Origin: Streptomyces longhuiensis
Lineage (GTDB): Bacteria > Actinomycetota > Actinomycetes > Streptomycetales > Streptomycetaceae
Reading direction: 5' to 3'
DNA length: 64,000 nucleotides
NCBI RefSeq assembly: GCF_020616555.1
Contig: NZ_CP085173.1
Span: 9,440,001-9,504,000, forward strand
Shown: in pieces, positions 17,706 to 27,051 of the stretch
How the letters are laid out: every line of letters starts with the position of its first letter
Position numbering within the stretch: position 1 is the stretch's first letter
Notes under the pieces: generated by a model
What the model saw: the letters and a program-made list of their open reading frames with translations, nothing else
Database searches by the model: none
Told to the model about the DNA's origin: nothing
Translations under genes and position numbers: made by a program

Positions 17706-18302
17706 ATGCGGGAAGCGCAGCCCATGACGCCGGCGGGTCGCCGCATCGTGGCGGCTGCCGAGGAGCTGTTCTACAACCGCGGTATCACATCGGTCGGCGT
17801 GGATCTGATCGCCGAGCACTCAGGCGTAACCAAGCGGACGCTGTACAACCAGTTCGGGTCGAAAGACCACCTGGTGGCGACCTACCTCGCGGAACGTGAC
17901 CAGCGCTGGCGGTCACTGGTCCGTGCGACCGTTGCCGCCTGCGACGGTCCTGTCGAGGCAGTCACGGCACCCTTCGACGCACTACAGACGTGGAGCGAGG
18001 CCAACACCCGCGGATGCGCCTTCATCAATGCGCTGGCGGAACTGCCCGACCCATCGCATCCCGCGCACCGCGTCGCCGAGAACCAGAAGCTCTGGTTGCT
18101 GAACCTGTTCAAGGAGCTCGCCACCGCGGCAGGCTGCTCGAGCCCCGCCACCATCGCAGCCCAGCTCCTCGTCCTGCATGAGGGTGCTCTCGCCACGCAG
18201 CCGCTCCCGCTCGACACCCTTTCGGGCAGCGCCGACCTGGCCCGGGCCCTGGTCCGAGCGGGCACGCCGCTGCAGCACCAAGGGGCGCCGAGCGAAACGT
18301 AG
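17706..18302 (+). CDS. TetR/AcrR family transcriptional regulator
   Basis: A 198-aa regulator with N-terminal HTH (RIVAAAEELFYNRGITSVGV, then SGVTKRTLYNQFGSKD). The C-terminal domain has GCAFINALAELPDPSHPAH, a pattern of the TetR_C group seen in many small actinobacterial repressors. The ATG at 17706 (MREAQPM) is chosen because GAAGGGG lies 7 bp upstream; the GTG at 17691 would overlap the second operator. Probably represses itself and the divergent MDR oxidoreductase through the twin palindromes. Confidence 0.88.
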   Translation: MREAQPMTPAGRRIVAAAEELFYNRGITSVGVDLIAEHSGVTKRTLYNQFGSKDHLVATYLAERDQRWRSLVRATVAACDGPVEAVTAPFDALQTWSEANTRGCAFINALAELPDPSHPAHRVAENQKLWLLNLFKELATAAGCSSPATIAAQLLVLHEGALATQPLPLDTLSGSADLARALVRAGTPLQHQGAPSET

Positions 18303-18495
18303 GGAATCCAGAGCCCGCGCTGGTCGGGGCACTCGTACGGGGCCGAGCCGCCGAAGGTCCTCCGCTGTCCGGGGAGGTCCTCGCCTTCGCGCACTGGCTG
18401 TGACGGGCCGGAGGGCGACCGGGGAGGGCACTGTGCGCCCTCTCTTCGTGGCAAGCGTGGCAAGTGTGAAGAATGCGGCGGTCGGCGCGGACGCG

Positions 18496-18966
18496 TCATG
18501 ACCGTGGCCGCGCTCCCGGGCCGGGACTGGCGGTGACGTCGGAGGGGGACAAGGCGGTGTGCCCCTGTTCGCACTCGACCGTCACCCGCACAGGGGCTCC
18601 GCATGTGCCGTGCCGCAGGTCGAGGACCGGCCCTTCCGCGTTGTCCCCGGTGTACGTCTCGCCCCACTGCTTCAGCGCCACCAGGACGGGCCACAGGTCC
18701 CAGCCCTTGCGGGTCAGCCGGTACTCGTTGCGGGAGCGGCTGCCGGGCTCCTGATACGGCACCGTCCTCAGGATGCCGGCCTCGGTCAGCTTCCGGAGCC
18801 GATCGCTGAGGACGGCTTCCGACATGCCGATGTGGCGGCGGAACTCGTCGAAGCGGCGGACTCCGTTGCTCGCGTCGCGCAGGATGAGCAACGTCCACTT
18901 CTCGCCGACAAGGTCGAGCGTCAGCTGGACCGGGCAGTTCTCCGTGCTCGTCTCAAGCCACTCCAT
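18496..18966 (-). CDS. HxlR family winged-helix transcriptional regulator
   Basis: A 156-aa protein. The HxlR domain is clear: CPVQLTLDLVGEKWTLLILR at ~10-30 with the conserved Cys near the N-terminus, then RRFDEFRRHIGMSEAVLSDR (recognition helix), LTEAGILRTVPYQE and EYRLTRKGWDLWPVLVALKQW. The C-terminal 50 residues contain Cys pairs (RHGTCGAPVRVTVECEQG), a common HxlR extension that may bind metal or sense oxidants. Divergent from the hotdog thioesterase at 19060, so probably regulates it. ATG 18966 was chosen because the family starts a few residues before the CPV motif. Confidence 0.88.
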   Translation of the reverse strand: MEWLETSTENCPVQLTLDLVGEKWTLLILRDASNGVRRFDEFRRHIGMSEAVLSDRLRKLTEAGILRTVPYQEPGSRSRNEYRLTRKGWDLWPVLVALKQWGETYTGDNAEGPVLDLRHGTCGAPVRVTVECEQGHTALSPSDVTASPGPGARPRS

Positions 18967-19059
18967 CCCGCCATCGTAGGACCCTGACTGCGTAATTGAC
19001 AGCCAGATGAAGACCGGGCTAGCTTCGCCAGGCGAAGTCAGATCGGGAGGAGCGGGGCT

Positions 19060-19554
19060 GTGGGACGAACACGCACGTACGAGTGGGAGGACCCCGCCGT
19101 CACGGCAGCGGCAGTGGGGCAGTCCTCCGGCCTCGACTTTCTGCGCGAGCTCCAGGCCGGCAGGCTGCCCGGGGCGCCCGTGGGGGCAACCGTGGGCTTC
19201 GAGCTCGACGAGGTGGAGAAGGGGCGCGTGGTGTTCTCGCTCGTGCCGGGGGAGGAGCACTACAACCCGATCGGCAGTGTGCACGGCGGGGTCTTCGCCA
19301 CTCTGCTCGACTCGGCAGCCGGCTGCGCTGTCCAGTCGACGTTGCCGCCGGGCATGGCGTACACCTCGCTCGACCTGACCGTGAAGTTCCTGCGGCGCAT
19401 CACGGTGGACACCGGCACCGTCCGCGCCATCGGTACGGTGGTCAGCAGTGGCCGCCAAACTGCCCTCGCGCAAGCCCAGTTGGTGGACGCGACGGACAGA
19501 GTGCTCGCCCATGCGACCAGCACCTGCATGCTGTTCCCGCTGTCGACCACGTGA
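19060..19554 (+). CDS. PaaI family hotdog-fold thioesterase
   Basis: A 164-aa acyl-CoA thioesterase-like protein. The hotdog signature is NPIGSVHGGVFATLLDSAAG, with the HGG motif and the catalytic Asp, followed by SLDLTVKFLRRI and the closing strands GRQTALAQAQLVDATDRVLAHATSTCML. Family members hydrolyse aromatic or other acyl-CoA esters. GTG 19060 follows GGGAGGAG. The divergent HxlR regulator makes an inducible detoxification or catabolic role likely; the substrate is unknown. Confidence 0.88.
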   Translation: MGRTRTYEWEDPAVTAAAVGQSSGLDFLRELQAGRLPGAPVGATVGFELDEVEKGRVVFSLVPGEEHYNPIGSVHGGVFATLLDSAAGCAVQSTLPPGMAYTSLDLTVKFLRRITVDTGTVRAIGTVVSSGRQTALAQAQLVDATDRVLAHATSTCMLFPLSTT

Positions 19555-19689
19555 GTCGCCCACCTGGGCGTGATACCTGATACATCGGCCGGCGCCGTCG
19601 CCCTGCCAGACATAGCCGTGGCATGGCAGCTGGGTGGTGATGGTCTCGGCCTTCGGCGGGTTGCGGCCTGCGCGACGGGCGTTGTCCGG

Positions 19690-20005
19690 ATGCACCCAGT
19701 ACGAAGTCGAAGAGCTTGCGCAGGCCATCCACGGCCCGGAGGGCATCTCACCGGTCGGCATGGCAGCGGCCGTCCACCTCGACCTGGCGGTCCACAACTT
19801 CGGTATCCAGGAGTACTCGGGCCACACCGCACTCACCAACGAGGTGTTCCGGCACGCCTACACCTTCACCGACGGACACCTGCACCCGGGCGAGGCCCCC
19901 GGCATCGGCGTGGAACTGGACGAGGAACTGGCCGCTGCTCACCCCTACGAGGCGGCCTGTCTGCCCGTCAACCGCCTGCAGGACGGAATCGTCCACGATT
20001 GGTGA
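19690..20005 (+). pseudogene. C-terminal remnant of a mannonate/galactonate dehydratase-type enolase
   Basis: The frame reads HGPEGISPVGMAAAVHLDLA, then VHNFGIQEYSGHT, VFRHAYTFTDGHLHPGEAPG and ends NRLQDGIVHDW. This is the barrel end of RspA/D-mannonate dehydratase-type enolase superfamily proteins (conserved H-GP-D-xSPVG, NFGIQEY, HPGExPGxGV, HDW). The first ~300 residues, including the metal ligands, are absent, so it is dead. It is not related to the thioesterase upstream. Confidence 0.75.
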
Positions 20006-20526
20006 GCCATGCTGGCCGGCTCACATCGGTGTGCTTGCCGCATACCTCATCCATGCTGGTCAGGTCGACCGTTGGTAGGCGTGGAGGCTATCGCCAAGTC
20101 GCGCTTGCCGTCGTATGTCCAAATTGGAGATCCGGTCGGTGTCTTCGATCGGCGCGGGCAGAGAGTGGCGGGGTGAGCGTGCGAAAGGCCCTGGCGCAGT
20201 GTGGCGAGGAGGGCGCCGTCGCCCGGATGGAATCGCGCCTGCTGCCCGCTCGGTTGCCGCTCGGGCATCAGGTCTGGTGACGCAAGAGCAGGATCTCTGC
20301 ATCCTTGCCCTGGTCGCTCGCGCGAAGAATGCAGCCAGGGGCCACAACAGCTCGGTCATGAGCCGGAGTCGTAGAGGTGTCGGTGGACCCGGGAGGGTGA
20401 GAGGGCGAAGCGCAGGAGGCTTCGGATCAGGCCCGTGAAAGGCCGGTGAAAACCCTGTGGAAGTGGTGTCGGTGGTGCCGTTTATGCTGCCCCAGACGAT
20501 CACGCGGGACCAGGGGAGGGCGCGGC
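20006..20526. other. Intergenic stretch ahead of the HSP90 operon
   Basis: About 520 bp. No reliable gene on either strand. The last part should contain the promoter of the 328-aa/HSP90/TPR operon; no heat-shock element such as CIRCE (TTAGCACTC-type repeats) or HAIR sequence was seen. Confidence 0.4.
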
Positions 20527-21513
20527 ATGTTCAACAAGCTGTTCGGTGGGAGTGGAGAGAGACCGGTGGTCGATCCGCACGCCCTTCCTGTCCCGCGCAG
20601 GCAGAAGAATGGGGTGTACAAGCTGCGCGCGCTCGGGGACACGCGGGTGCTCGCACTGGTGGAGGCGGCCGACTCGGGTGACTGGGAGGCTGTCAAGTCT
20701 GCGCTGACCCCCTTCGATCTCGGCCGCGACCACCAGGTCTTGGCCGAACTGGCCGAACTGGACGGTGTGCAGGACTGGATCGCCCGGGCCGTCGAGGACG
20801 ACAAGGAGCACCGGGCGACGGCTCTGCTGATATCCGGGGCGCGCCACATCAGCTGGGGCTGGGAGGCCCGTACCTCCGACCGTGCCGTGAACGTCACGCA
20901 GGAGCAGTGGCGCGTTTTCCACGAGCGGCTTCGCATCGCCGAGGAACAGCTGCTGGAGGCCGCCGAGTTGCAGCCGGAATGGGTCACGCCGTGGCGCCGC
21001 CTCCTCACCTCCGGCCGAGGGATGTCACTGGGCCCGGCCGTCAACGAGACGCGGCTCGATGCCGCCCTGCGCCGCGAGCCGCTGGATCTGGAGACCCACA
21101 TCGAGTGGGTGTCGCAGTTGCAGCCCCGGTGGGGCGGCGAGCCCGGCCAGGCTCTCGCGTTCGCCCGCAAGGCGTTCGCCGGCGCGCCCGAGGGCCACCG
21201 CCTCGGCTGTGTGATCGCCATGGCTCACATCGAGGACTGGGTGGAGTCGGACAGCGAGGACTGCCTCGTCACCCCCGAGATCCAGGATGAGTTGTTGGAC
21301 GCGGCCGAGCGCAGCATCCTGCACCCCGCCTACGTGCGTCGCCCGGGCTGGCAGGAGGACTTCAACATCTTCGCCATGGCGTTGTCGCTGGCCTCCGAAA
21401 GCATCGCGTTGCCGCGGGTCTTCCAGGAGCTTCAAGGCGCCTATACCTCATGGCCGTGGAAGTACATGGCGCAGCCGGAAAAGATGTACGCCCGCGCCCG
21501 GCGCAACGCCTGA
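20527..21513 (+). CDS. Uncharacterised 328-aa protein, first gene of the HSP90/TPR operon
   Basis: Starts MFNKLFGGSGERPVVDPHAL after a GGGGAGGG box. No signal peptide or membrane segment. The body is helical: WEAVKSALTPFDLGRDHQVL, AEEQLLEAAELQPEWVTPWR-RLLTSGRG, then R-PLDLETHIEWVSQLQPRWGG, FARKAFAGAPEG and a C-terminal YTSWPWKYM. Such W/P-punctuated repeats resemble TPR-like alpha-solenoids found in a group of Streptomyces hypothetical proteins. It lies 68 bp upstream of the HSP90 gene, same strand, so is probably co-transcribed and may be a client adaptor or co-chaperone (inference). I do not recognise a characterised family. Confidence 0.75.
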   Translation: MFNKLFGGSGERPVVDPHALPVPRRQKNGVYKLRALGDTRVLALVEAADSGDWEAVKSALTPFDLGRDHQVLAELAELDGVQDWIARAVEDDKEHRATALLISGARHISWGWEARTSDRAVNVTQEQWRVFHERLRIAEEQLLEAAELQPEWVTPWRRLLTSGRGMSLGPAVNETRLDAALRREPLDLETHIEWVSQLQPRWGGEPGQALAFARKAFAGAPEGHRLGCVIAMAHIEDWVESDSEDCLVTPEIQDELLDAAERSILHPAYVRRPGWQEDFNIFAMALSLASESIALPRVFQELQGAYTSWPWKYMAQPEKMYARARRNA

Positions 21514-21581
21514 ACCCGCCACGTCGCCTGAACCCGCCACCAAGCCTGTCACCCCTCGAACACCCCACCCCGGACTGCCTG

Positions 21582-23429
21582 ATGACTCTGCCCGACGCCC
21601 CGTTGAGCCCGGCCGGCACCGACCGCACCTTCCAAGTGGATCTGCGCGGCCTCGTCGATCTCCTCTCCCACCACCTCTACTCAAGCCCCCGTGTCTACCT
21701 GCGCGAACTCCTCCAGAACGCGGTCGACGCGCTGACCGCACGGCACGGCCTCGAACCGAGCGCCCCCGCCGACGCCTTCGGTATCCGCCTGTACGCCGAC
21801 GGCTCGGTGGTACGCGTCGAGGATGACGGCGTCGGTCTCACCGAGGCCGACGTGCACACCTTTCTCGCCACGATCGGCCGCAGCAGCAAGCGCGCCGAGA
21901 AGATCGCCGAACAACGCGCAGACTTCATCGGCCAGTTCGGCATCGGCCTGCTCTCCTGCTTCCTCGTCGCGGACGAGATCCACGTCCTGAGCCGCTCCGC
22001 CCGCACTCCCGACGCTCCCGCCGTGGAATGGCGGGGACGTGGCGACGGCAGCTACACCGTCCGTACTCTGCCTGCTTCCGCCCGCTCACGTCCCGGCACC
22101 ACCGTCACACTCACGCCGCGCACCGACGCGGGTGAGTGGACCCGCCCGGCACAGGTGCACGCGCTGTCCCGCCACTTCGGCTCTTTGCTGCGCCACCCGG
22201 TCACCTTCGACGACGGCACAGGCGGCCCGGGTGCGCCCGTCAATCCCGAGCCCGCGCCGTGGACGCGTACGTACCCCACGCCGGGATCCCGCTCCCGGGC
22301 GCTGTCCGCGTACGCAGAGGAGGTCTTCGGGTTCACGCCGCTGGACACCATCGAGCTGGACCTGCCGGCCGTGGGCCTGAAGGGCATCGCGTGTGTGCTG
22401 CCCGAGGCGGTGCCGGCCGGACGCCGTCACGGCCACCGTGTGAACGTCAAGGGCATGCTGCTGTCCGAGCAGGCCGAGGAGATCCTCCCCGAGTGGGCCT
22501 TCTTCGTCCGCTGCGTCGTCGACGCCGAGAGCCTGCGCCCGACGGCGTCCCGCGAGTCCCTCTACGAGGACGACACGCTTGCCGCCGTGCGTGACGCTCT
22601 CGCCGAGCGGTTGCGTGCGTGGATCGCCCGCGCCGCCGCCAGCGACCCGGACCTGCTCGCCCGCTTTCTGCAGGCCCACCACCTGGCCGTGAAGTCGCTC
22701 GCGGTGCACGACGACGAGATCCTGCGGATGCTGCTGCCCTGGCTGCCGTTCGAGACCACGGACGGGCACTGCACCCTCGACGAGTTCGCCCGCACCCACC
22801 GCACCGTGCTCGTCACGTCCAGCGTGGAGGAGTTCCGGCAGGTCGCGGCGATCGCCTCGGCCGCCGGGCTCGGCGTCGTCAACGGCGGCTACACCTATGA
22901 CCGTGAGCTGGTTCACCGGCTGCCCGAGATCAGGCCCGCCGTCAGCGTCGCCGACCTCGACCCGGCGACCCTCACCGCCCACCTCGACCCGGTTGACCGG
23001 GAGACGGAACTCGCCGCCGCGGCCTACCTCGCCCTGGCCCGCGACGCACTCGCCGTCTTCGACTGCGACGTCGCGCTGCGCACCTTCCAGCCCGCCTCCG
23101 CACCCGCCCTCCTGATGGACAGCCGCGAGGCCCGGCACGAGCGCACCCGCTCCCAGCTGGCCCGTGAACAGGAGGGCGGCCTGTGGGGCGACATCCTCGG
23201 AGCCCTGCGCCAGGAGGCCCCGCGCGCCCAGCTCATCCTGAACCAGCTCAACCCGCTGGTGCGCACCGCCGTGGCCATCGACGAGCCCGAGCTGGCACGC
23301 ACCAGCGCAGAAGCGCTGTACGGACAGGCCGCGCTGCTGTCCCGCCGCCCGCTCAGGCCGGCCGAATCGAGCCTCATCAACCGCTCCTTCCTCGACCTCC
23401 TCGCCCACGCCCTCCGCAAGGACAGCTGA
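21582..23429 (+). CDS. HSP90 family ATPase (HtpG-like)
   Basis: A 615-aa protein with the GHKL ATPase signatures in order: LRELLQNAVDAL (Glu ~42, Asn ~47), DDGVGL (~81-86), then SSKR and FIGQFGIGLLSCF (~115-127) and TTVTL. The HSP90 middle domain is present, with VNVKGMLLSEQAEEILPEW and SLRPTASRESL, containing the Arg of the SRE motif that contacts ATP gamma-phosphate. The length is close to HtpG (~620 aa), but the C-terminal third is divergent. ATG 21582 is chosen by homology; there is no good Shine-Dalgarno sequence, so translation may depend on coupling. The next gene starts 2 bp after the stop. Not the housekeeping locus by context, so probably a specialised HSP90. Confidence 0.9.
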   Translation: MTLPDAPLSPAGTDRTFQVDLRGLVDLLSHHLYSSPRVYLRELLQNAVDALTARHGLEPSAPADAFGIRLYADGSVVRVEDDGVGLTEADVHTFLATIGRSSKRAEKIAEQRADFIGQFGIGLLSCFLVADEIHVLSRSARTPDAPAVEWRGRGDGSYTVRTLPASARSRPGTTVTLTPRTDAGEWTRPAQVHALSRHFGSLLRHPVTFDDGTGGPGAPVNPEPAPWTRTYPTPGSRSRALSAYAEEVFGFTPLDTIELDLPAVGLKGIACVLPEAVPAGRRHGHRVNVKGMLLSEQAEEILPEWAFFVRCVVDAESLRPTASRESLYEDDTLAAVRDALAERLRAWIARAAASDPDLLARFLQAHHLAVKSLAVHDDEILRMLLPWLPFETTDGHCTLDEFARTHRTVLVTSSVEEFRQVAAIASAAGLGVVNGGYTYDRELVHRLPEIRPAVSVADLDPATLTAHLDPVDRETELAAAAYLALARDALAVFDCDVALRTFQPASAPALLMDSREARHERTRSQLAREQEGGLWGDILGALRQEAPRAQLILNQLNPLVRTAVAIDEPELARTSAEALYGQAALLSRRPLRPAESSLINRSFLDLLAHALRKDS

Positions 23430-23431
23430 CG

Positions 23432-26368
23432 ATGCCGACCGCACCCCATCCCCAGAACACCGACGAGCTCTTCCAGGCGCTCCAGGAGAACGACCAGCTG
23501 CCCTACGGCCGCACTCGCACCGTCACCGCCGAGGAACTCGTCGACGCCGCCGAGCAGTTCGCGGACCCGGGCCCACTCGCGTACGCCCTCTTCGAACTCC
23601 AGGAGGCCTACACCTACGGCTCCGAACCCCGTAAGTCGCCTGTCGTCTTCGCGCGCCTGCTGAACCTCTTCGACGAGCAGCCCGACGTGTTCGACGAGCG
23701 CATGCGCCACATGCTGTTCTGGCGGTTCAAGTGGGTCGCCAATGCCCTGCGCGCACTGCCGGAGGTGCCGCTGACCGGCCTGCGCCAGTGGCTGACCGAG
23801 ATGCGCGACCGGTACGTCAAGGCCGACCTCGACCTTCAGCCGTACTACGGGCAGGCGTACCAGCTCGCCGCACACCTGGGCGAGGACACCTCCCTCGCCT
23901 ACGAGTTGTGGGCGGGCCGCACCCGCACCCGGCTCAGCGACTGCGAGGCCTGCGAGGTCTGCGAGCGCGCCCTGCACCACCTGGGGACGGGCGACGACGA
24001 GCGGGCGCTGCGCACGTGGGAGCCGGTCCTGGCCGGGAAGGACTCCTGCCAGGAGGAGCCGGCGCGTTCCGTTTCGTACGCGCTGCTTCCCCTGCTGCGC
24101 ACGGGCCGCACCGACCGGGCCCGCGAACTGCACCTCGCCGGCTACCGCGCCTGCCGCCGCAACCCCTCGATGGCCGGGGAGGTCGGCCGCCACCTGGAGT
24201 TCTGCGCGCTGACCGGCAACGAGGCACGTGGCCTGGAACTGCTCGCCGAGAACCGGAACCTGTTCGCGGAGGTGGAGTCCCCGCTCGACCTGCTCGACTT
24301 CCTCACCGGGCTGGAGGTCCTCCTGCGGCGGGTCGAACTCCTCGGGCACGACAGCCTTCCCGCCGCCGGATACGCCGGCCGCACCTGGACCGTGGCCGGC
24401 CTGCGTGCCGAGGTGCGCGGCCGCGCCGACGACCTCGCCGCCCGCTTCGACGCCCGCAACGGAACCACGGCCCACACCGACCGCCGCAATGCTCGTCTCG
24501 ACCGCACCCCACTCCTGGATACGCTGGAACTGACCCTGCGCACCCGCGCCCTCGACGACGCCGGCCCGGCTGCCCCGGTAGCCGAGCCCACCGTCCGTAC
24601 GACCGCCCTCCCCGATTCCTTGCCCGAACTCATCCTTCAGGCAAGGACCTTGGACCAGCAGGGGCACCCGGACGGACCTGCCTGCTGGGCGCGGCTGCGC
24701 ACGCTCACGGCCGCCCGGGACTACGCCCACCCCGACGATCCGGCCCTGGGCCCACTCGTACAGCTGCGCGCGGACCTGCTGGCAGAAGAAGCGAACCGGG
24801 CGGGCGAGAAGGACGAGTTCGCCGACGCCGCCGCCCTCCACGAAGAGGCCGCGGCCCTGTACGACGACGCCGGACAACCGGGTCACGCGGCGCTCTCCCG
24901 AGCCTGCGCCCTGCTCGCCACCGCCGAGATTCCTGTGCAGGGCACCGACGGAGCCGAGGCGAAGACGGCCGCGCTGACCAGCGCCCACGCGTCCATGGTC
25001 CGCCTGCACGAGGAGACGCCCGGCCTCGCCCCGTTCCAGGAGGCCCGCCTGATGCGGCTGAAGGCGTCCGCGCTGGGTATGCGTCTGCAGACCTCACGTA
25101 GCGACGAGCACGTCGCGCCGGTCCTCGCCGAGACAGACGCGCTGCACGCCTTCGCCACCCGGCACGACCTCATCGGGCAGATCTCCGGCGCCCTGCTGCT
25201 ACGGGCCAGCACGCACGCCATCTCCGGCGACCTGCCCGCCGCGGTCACGGAGATCGACGCCCTCCTCGACCGGCTGAAGGCGCACGGCCCCGCCTGGCAC
25301 CTGCCCCGCACGCTAGGACTGCGCGGCCGGCTCCAGCTCGGCCTCCGGGACGCGCAGGCCGCGCACGCGGACCTGACCGAGGCCCTGCGACTGGCCGCCG
25401 ACTGGCCGGCCGACGCGATCGACGCCGCCCGCCTCCACAGTGATCTGGCCGAAGCCTGCATGCACCTGGGCCACCCCGACGAGGCACTACGGCACCTGAC
25501 GCGCTCTGCGGGGCTGGAGCTTCGCCGCGGCAACCGGACAGACGCGTTCTGCACCTACAGCAACGCGGCCCAGCTCAGCCTCGACCTGGGCCGCGTCGAG
25601 GACTGCATCGCCCTGCTCGACTCCCTGCTGGCCGAACCCGACGTCACCACCGGAGAGCTGGACGACCGGCTCATCGCCCAACTGCGCCTGACCCGCGCGC
25701 GAGCACTGCACACGGGCGAGGACCTCAAGGCCGCCACGGCCGAGTTCGTCACCCTCGCGGCCGAGTCGGCCCGCTGGGACGACGACCCGGGGAGCCACGC
25801 CATGATCGCCGCGGAGACCGCCGTACTCCTCGGCGAGTCCGGTGAGTTCGGCCGGGCCCGAGAAGCCGCCGACCAGGCACTCGCCGCCCACGCCCGGGCC
25901 CCGCGCTTCGACCAGCTCAGCAACTCCCTGCGCGAACTCGCCCGCCTCCAGGCTCACCAGCAGGGCCCCGACGGCCTCGCCGGCGCCCACGCCTTCCTTT
26001 CCGACGCCGGCCGGGTCGCCGACGAGGCGCGAGCCGCCGAATACGAGGCCCACGGCCGTTCGCTGGACACCGCCCTGGCCTACGAACACGGGCGGGTCAA
26101 CGCCTACGCCGGCGAGTACGAGGACGCCCTGGCCGCCCTGGAGAAGGCCCTCGCCCTGCTCGGCGAACCGGAAAGGAACGACGACCGCGCCGGCGAGTGG
26201 GCCGAGTGTGTCCGGCTCGCCGGCGCCGTGGAAGGCCTCTATCTGGAACGCCCCGCCCCCGCCCTCACCCGCCTCGACGCGGCGATCTCCCACCTGACCG
26301 CCCTTGGCCACACCGAGGAGACCGAGCCGCTGATCTCCCTGGCGGCCCGGCTGCGCGACGAGGAGTGA
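23432..26368 (+). CDS. Large TPR-repeat protein downstream of HSP90
   Basis: A 978-aa soluble protein. The first ~450 residues are helical with a Cys cluster (CEACEVCERAL near 170-182). From ~460 onward there are many TPR-type units, for example LHEEAAALYDDAGQPGHAAL, SDLAEACMHLGHPDEALRHL, YSNAAQLSLDLGRVEDCIAL, EYEDALAALEKALALLGEPE. ATG 23432 has AAGGA upstream inside the end of the HSP90 gene, with a 2-bp gap, so the two are translationally linked. In eukaryotes TPR co-chaperones bind HSP90; here a partner relationship is a reasonable inference from operon structure only. A strong terminator follows 6 bp after the stop. Confidence 0.85.
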   Translation: MPTAPHPQNTDELFQALQENDQLPYGRTRTVTAEELVDAAEQFADPGPLAYALFELQEAYTYGSEPRKSPVVFARLLNLFDEQPDVFDERMRHMLFWRFKWVANALRALPEVPLTGLRQWLTEMRDRYVKADLDLQPYYGQAYQLAAHLGEDTSLAYELWAGRTRTRLSDCEACEVCERALHHLGTGDDERALRTWEPVLAGKDSCQEEPARSVSYALLPLLRTGRTDRARELHLAGYRACRRNPSMAGEVGRHLEFCALTGNEARGLELLAENRNLFAEVESPLDLLDFLTGLEVLLRRVELLGHDSLPAAGYAGRTWTVAGLRAEVRGRADDLAARFDARNGTTAHTDRRNARLDRTPLLDTLELTLRTRALDDAGPAAPVAEPTVRTTALPDSLPELILQARTLDQQGHPDGPACWARLRTLTAARDYAHPDDPALGPLVQLRADLLAEEANRAGEKDEFADAAALHEEAAALYDDAGQPGHAALSRACALLATAEIPVQGTDGAEAKTAALTSAHASMVRLHEETPGLAPFQEARLMRLKASALGMRLQTSRSDEHVAPVLAETDALHAFATRHDLIGQISGALLLRASTHAISGDLPAAVTEIDALLDRLKAHGPAWHLPRTLGLRGRLQLGLRDAQAAHADLTEALRLAADWPADAIDAARLHSDLAEACMHLGHPDEALRHLTRSAGLELRRGNRTDAFCTYSNAAQLSLDLGRVEDCIALLDSLLAEPDVTTGELDDRLIAQLRLTRARALHTGEDLKAATAEFVTLAAESARWDDDPGSHAMIAAETAVLLGESGEFGRAREAADQALAAHARAPRFDQLSNSLRELARLQAHQQGPDGLAGAHAFLSDAGRVADEARAAEYEAHGRSLDTALAYEHGRVNAYAGEYEDALAALEKALALLGEPERNDDRAGEWAECVRLAGAVEGLYLERPAPALTRLDAAISHLTALGHTEETEPLISLAARLRDEE

Positions 26369-26373
26369 CGCAC

Positions 26374-26405
26374 CGGTGCCGGGGCAACAGCCAGCCCCGG
26401 CACCG
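26374..26405 (+). terminator. Strong hairpin terminator of the HSP90/TPR operon
   Basis: CGGTGCCGGGGC at 26374-26385 pairs perfectly with GCCCCGGCACCG at 26394-26405 around an 8-nt loop, 6 bp after the TPR gene stop. No U-tract follows, as is common in Streptomyces. Confidence 0.8.
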
Positions 26406-26439
26406 CCGCCCACCTACGCGAGCCATCGACGACGAGCGC

Positions 26440-26637
26440 GCCCCGGAGCCGGCGAAGCTGCGCGGACTGCTGCTTGTACTTGATGCTCGTTTTCGAGGCG
26501 TGCCGGTAGGCGTCGCGGCGTTCCTGCAACGCTCCGTTGCAGGGGGAGCAGTGGTCCCGCAGCATCTCGCCGAGCGCGGCCGTCCGGCCAACGGTGGGCC
26601 GCATGAGGCGCTTGTACGCACGCATCACCCGGTCCAC
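26440..26637 (-). mobile_element. N-terminal fragment of a TnpB-type (IS200/IS605) transposase
   Basis: The minus strand encodes MRAYKRLMRPTVGRTAALGE, then MLRDHCSPCNGALQERRDAY and RHASKTSIKYKQQSAQLR, the typical N-terminal helix-turn-helix region of OrfB/TnpB proteins (the xxNxALxxRxxAY pattern). The nuclease core and zinc finger are absent; no TnpA and no end hairpins were found. A decayed element. Confidence 0.6.
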
Positions 26638-26790
26638 CCCCTTCGGCTCTTGTGGGCGACATGGCCGAGGCCGTTGACATCCCCGCCGCAGACGGAAGAT
26701 CCATGCGCACTTGACCCGTCAGAGCGGCCCCGAGATGCGTTTCCCGCCCCGGCCGAAGCCGGGGAAACCCTCGCAAGAGAGGACGGCCTC

Positions 26791-26920
26791 TCATGCGAAG
26801 ACGGCGTCGAAGGCGTCGGTGAACTCCGCATCTCTGTCCCGGATCAGGAACCTCATCTGGTCAACGCGGTCGTCCAACGCCATGAGGAGGTTACGAGCTT
26901 GCTGGCTGCTCAATTGCCGG
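26791..26920 (-). mobile_element. Fragment of an integrase-core (DDE) transposase
   Basis: The frame ends SSQQARNLLMALDDRVDQMR-FLIRDRDAEFTDAFDAVFA then stop. This is the second catalytic Asp region (LIRDRDxxFTxAFDAVF) of IS3/IS481-type rve transposases. Neither the preceding helix-turn-helix nor the downstream Glu region is present, and the adjoining upstream sequence in the same frame is unrelated. Confidence 0.65.
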
Positions 26921-27051
26921 TCGGGTGGCCGCACCGCGGACGACGGTTCGAAAAAGACCTGGCAGATGGTCTTGGGTGTGGTTACGATGCCCGCGATGAA
27001 CACCTTCTCCTCGTTGGGATCGGAGGAATCGTCCGCGCAAGGTGAGTGCTG

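Noticed and set aside
20006..20526. HrcA/CIRCE or HspR/HAIR element ahead of the HSP90 operon
   Set aside because: No TTAGCACTC inverted repeat or HAIR-like sequence was found, so heat-shock control of the usual kind is not supported.
21681..26413. Long open frames on the minus strand opposite the HSP90 and TPR genes (for example 22086-23444 and 23024-25009)
   Set aside because: They are shadow frames caused by high G+C third-codon positions; no motifs, and the plus-strand proteins have clear domains.
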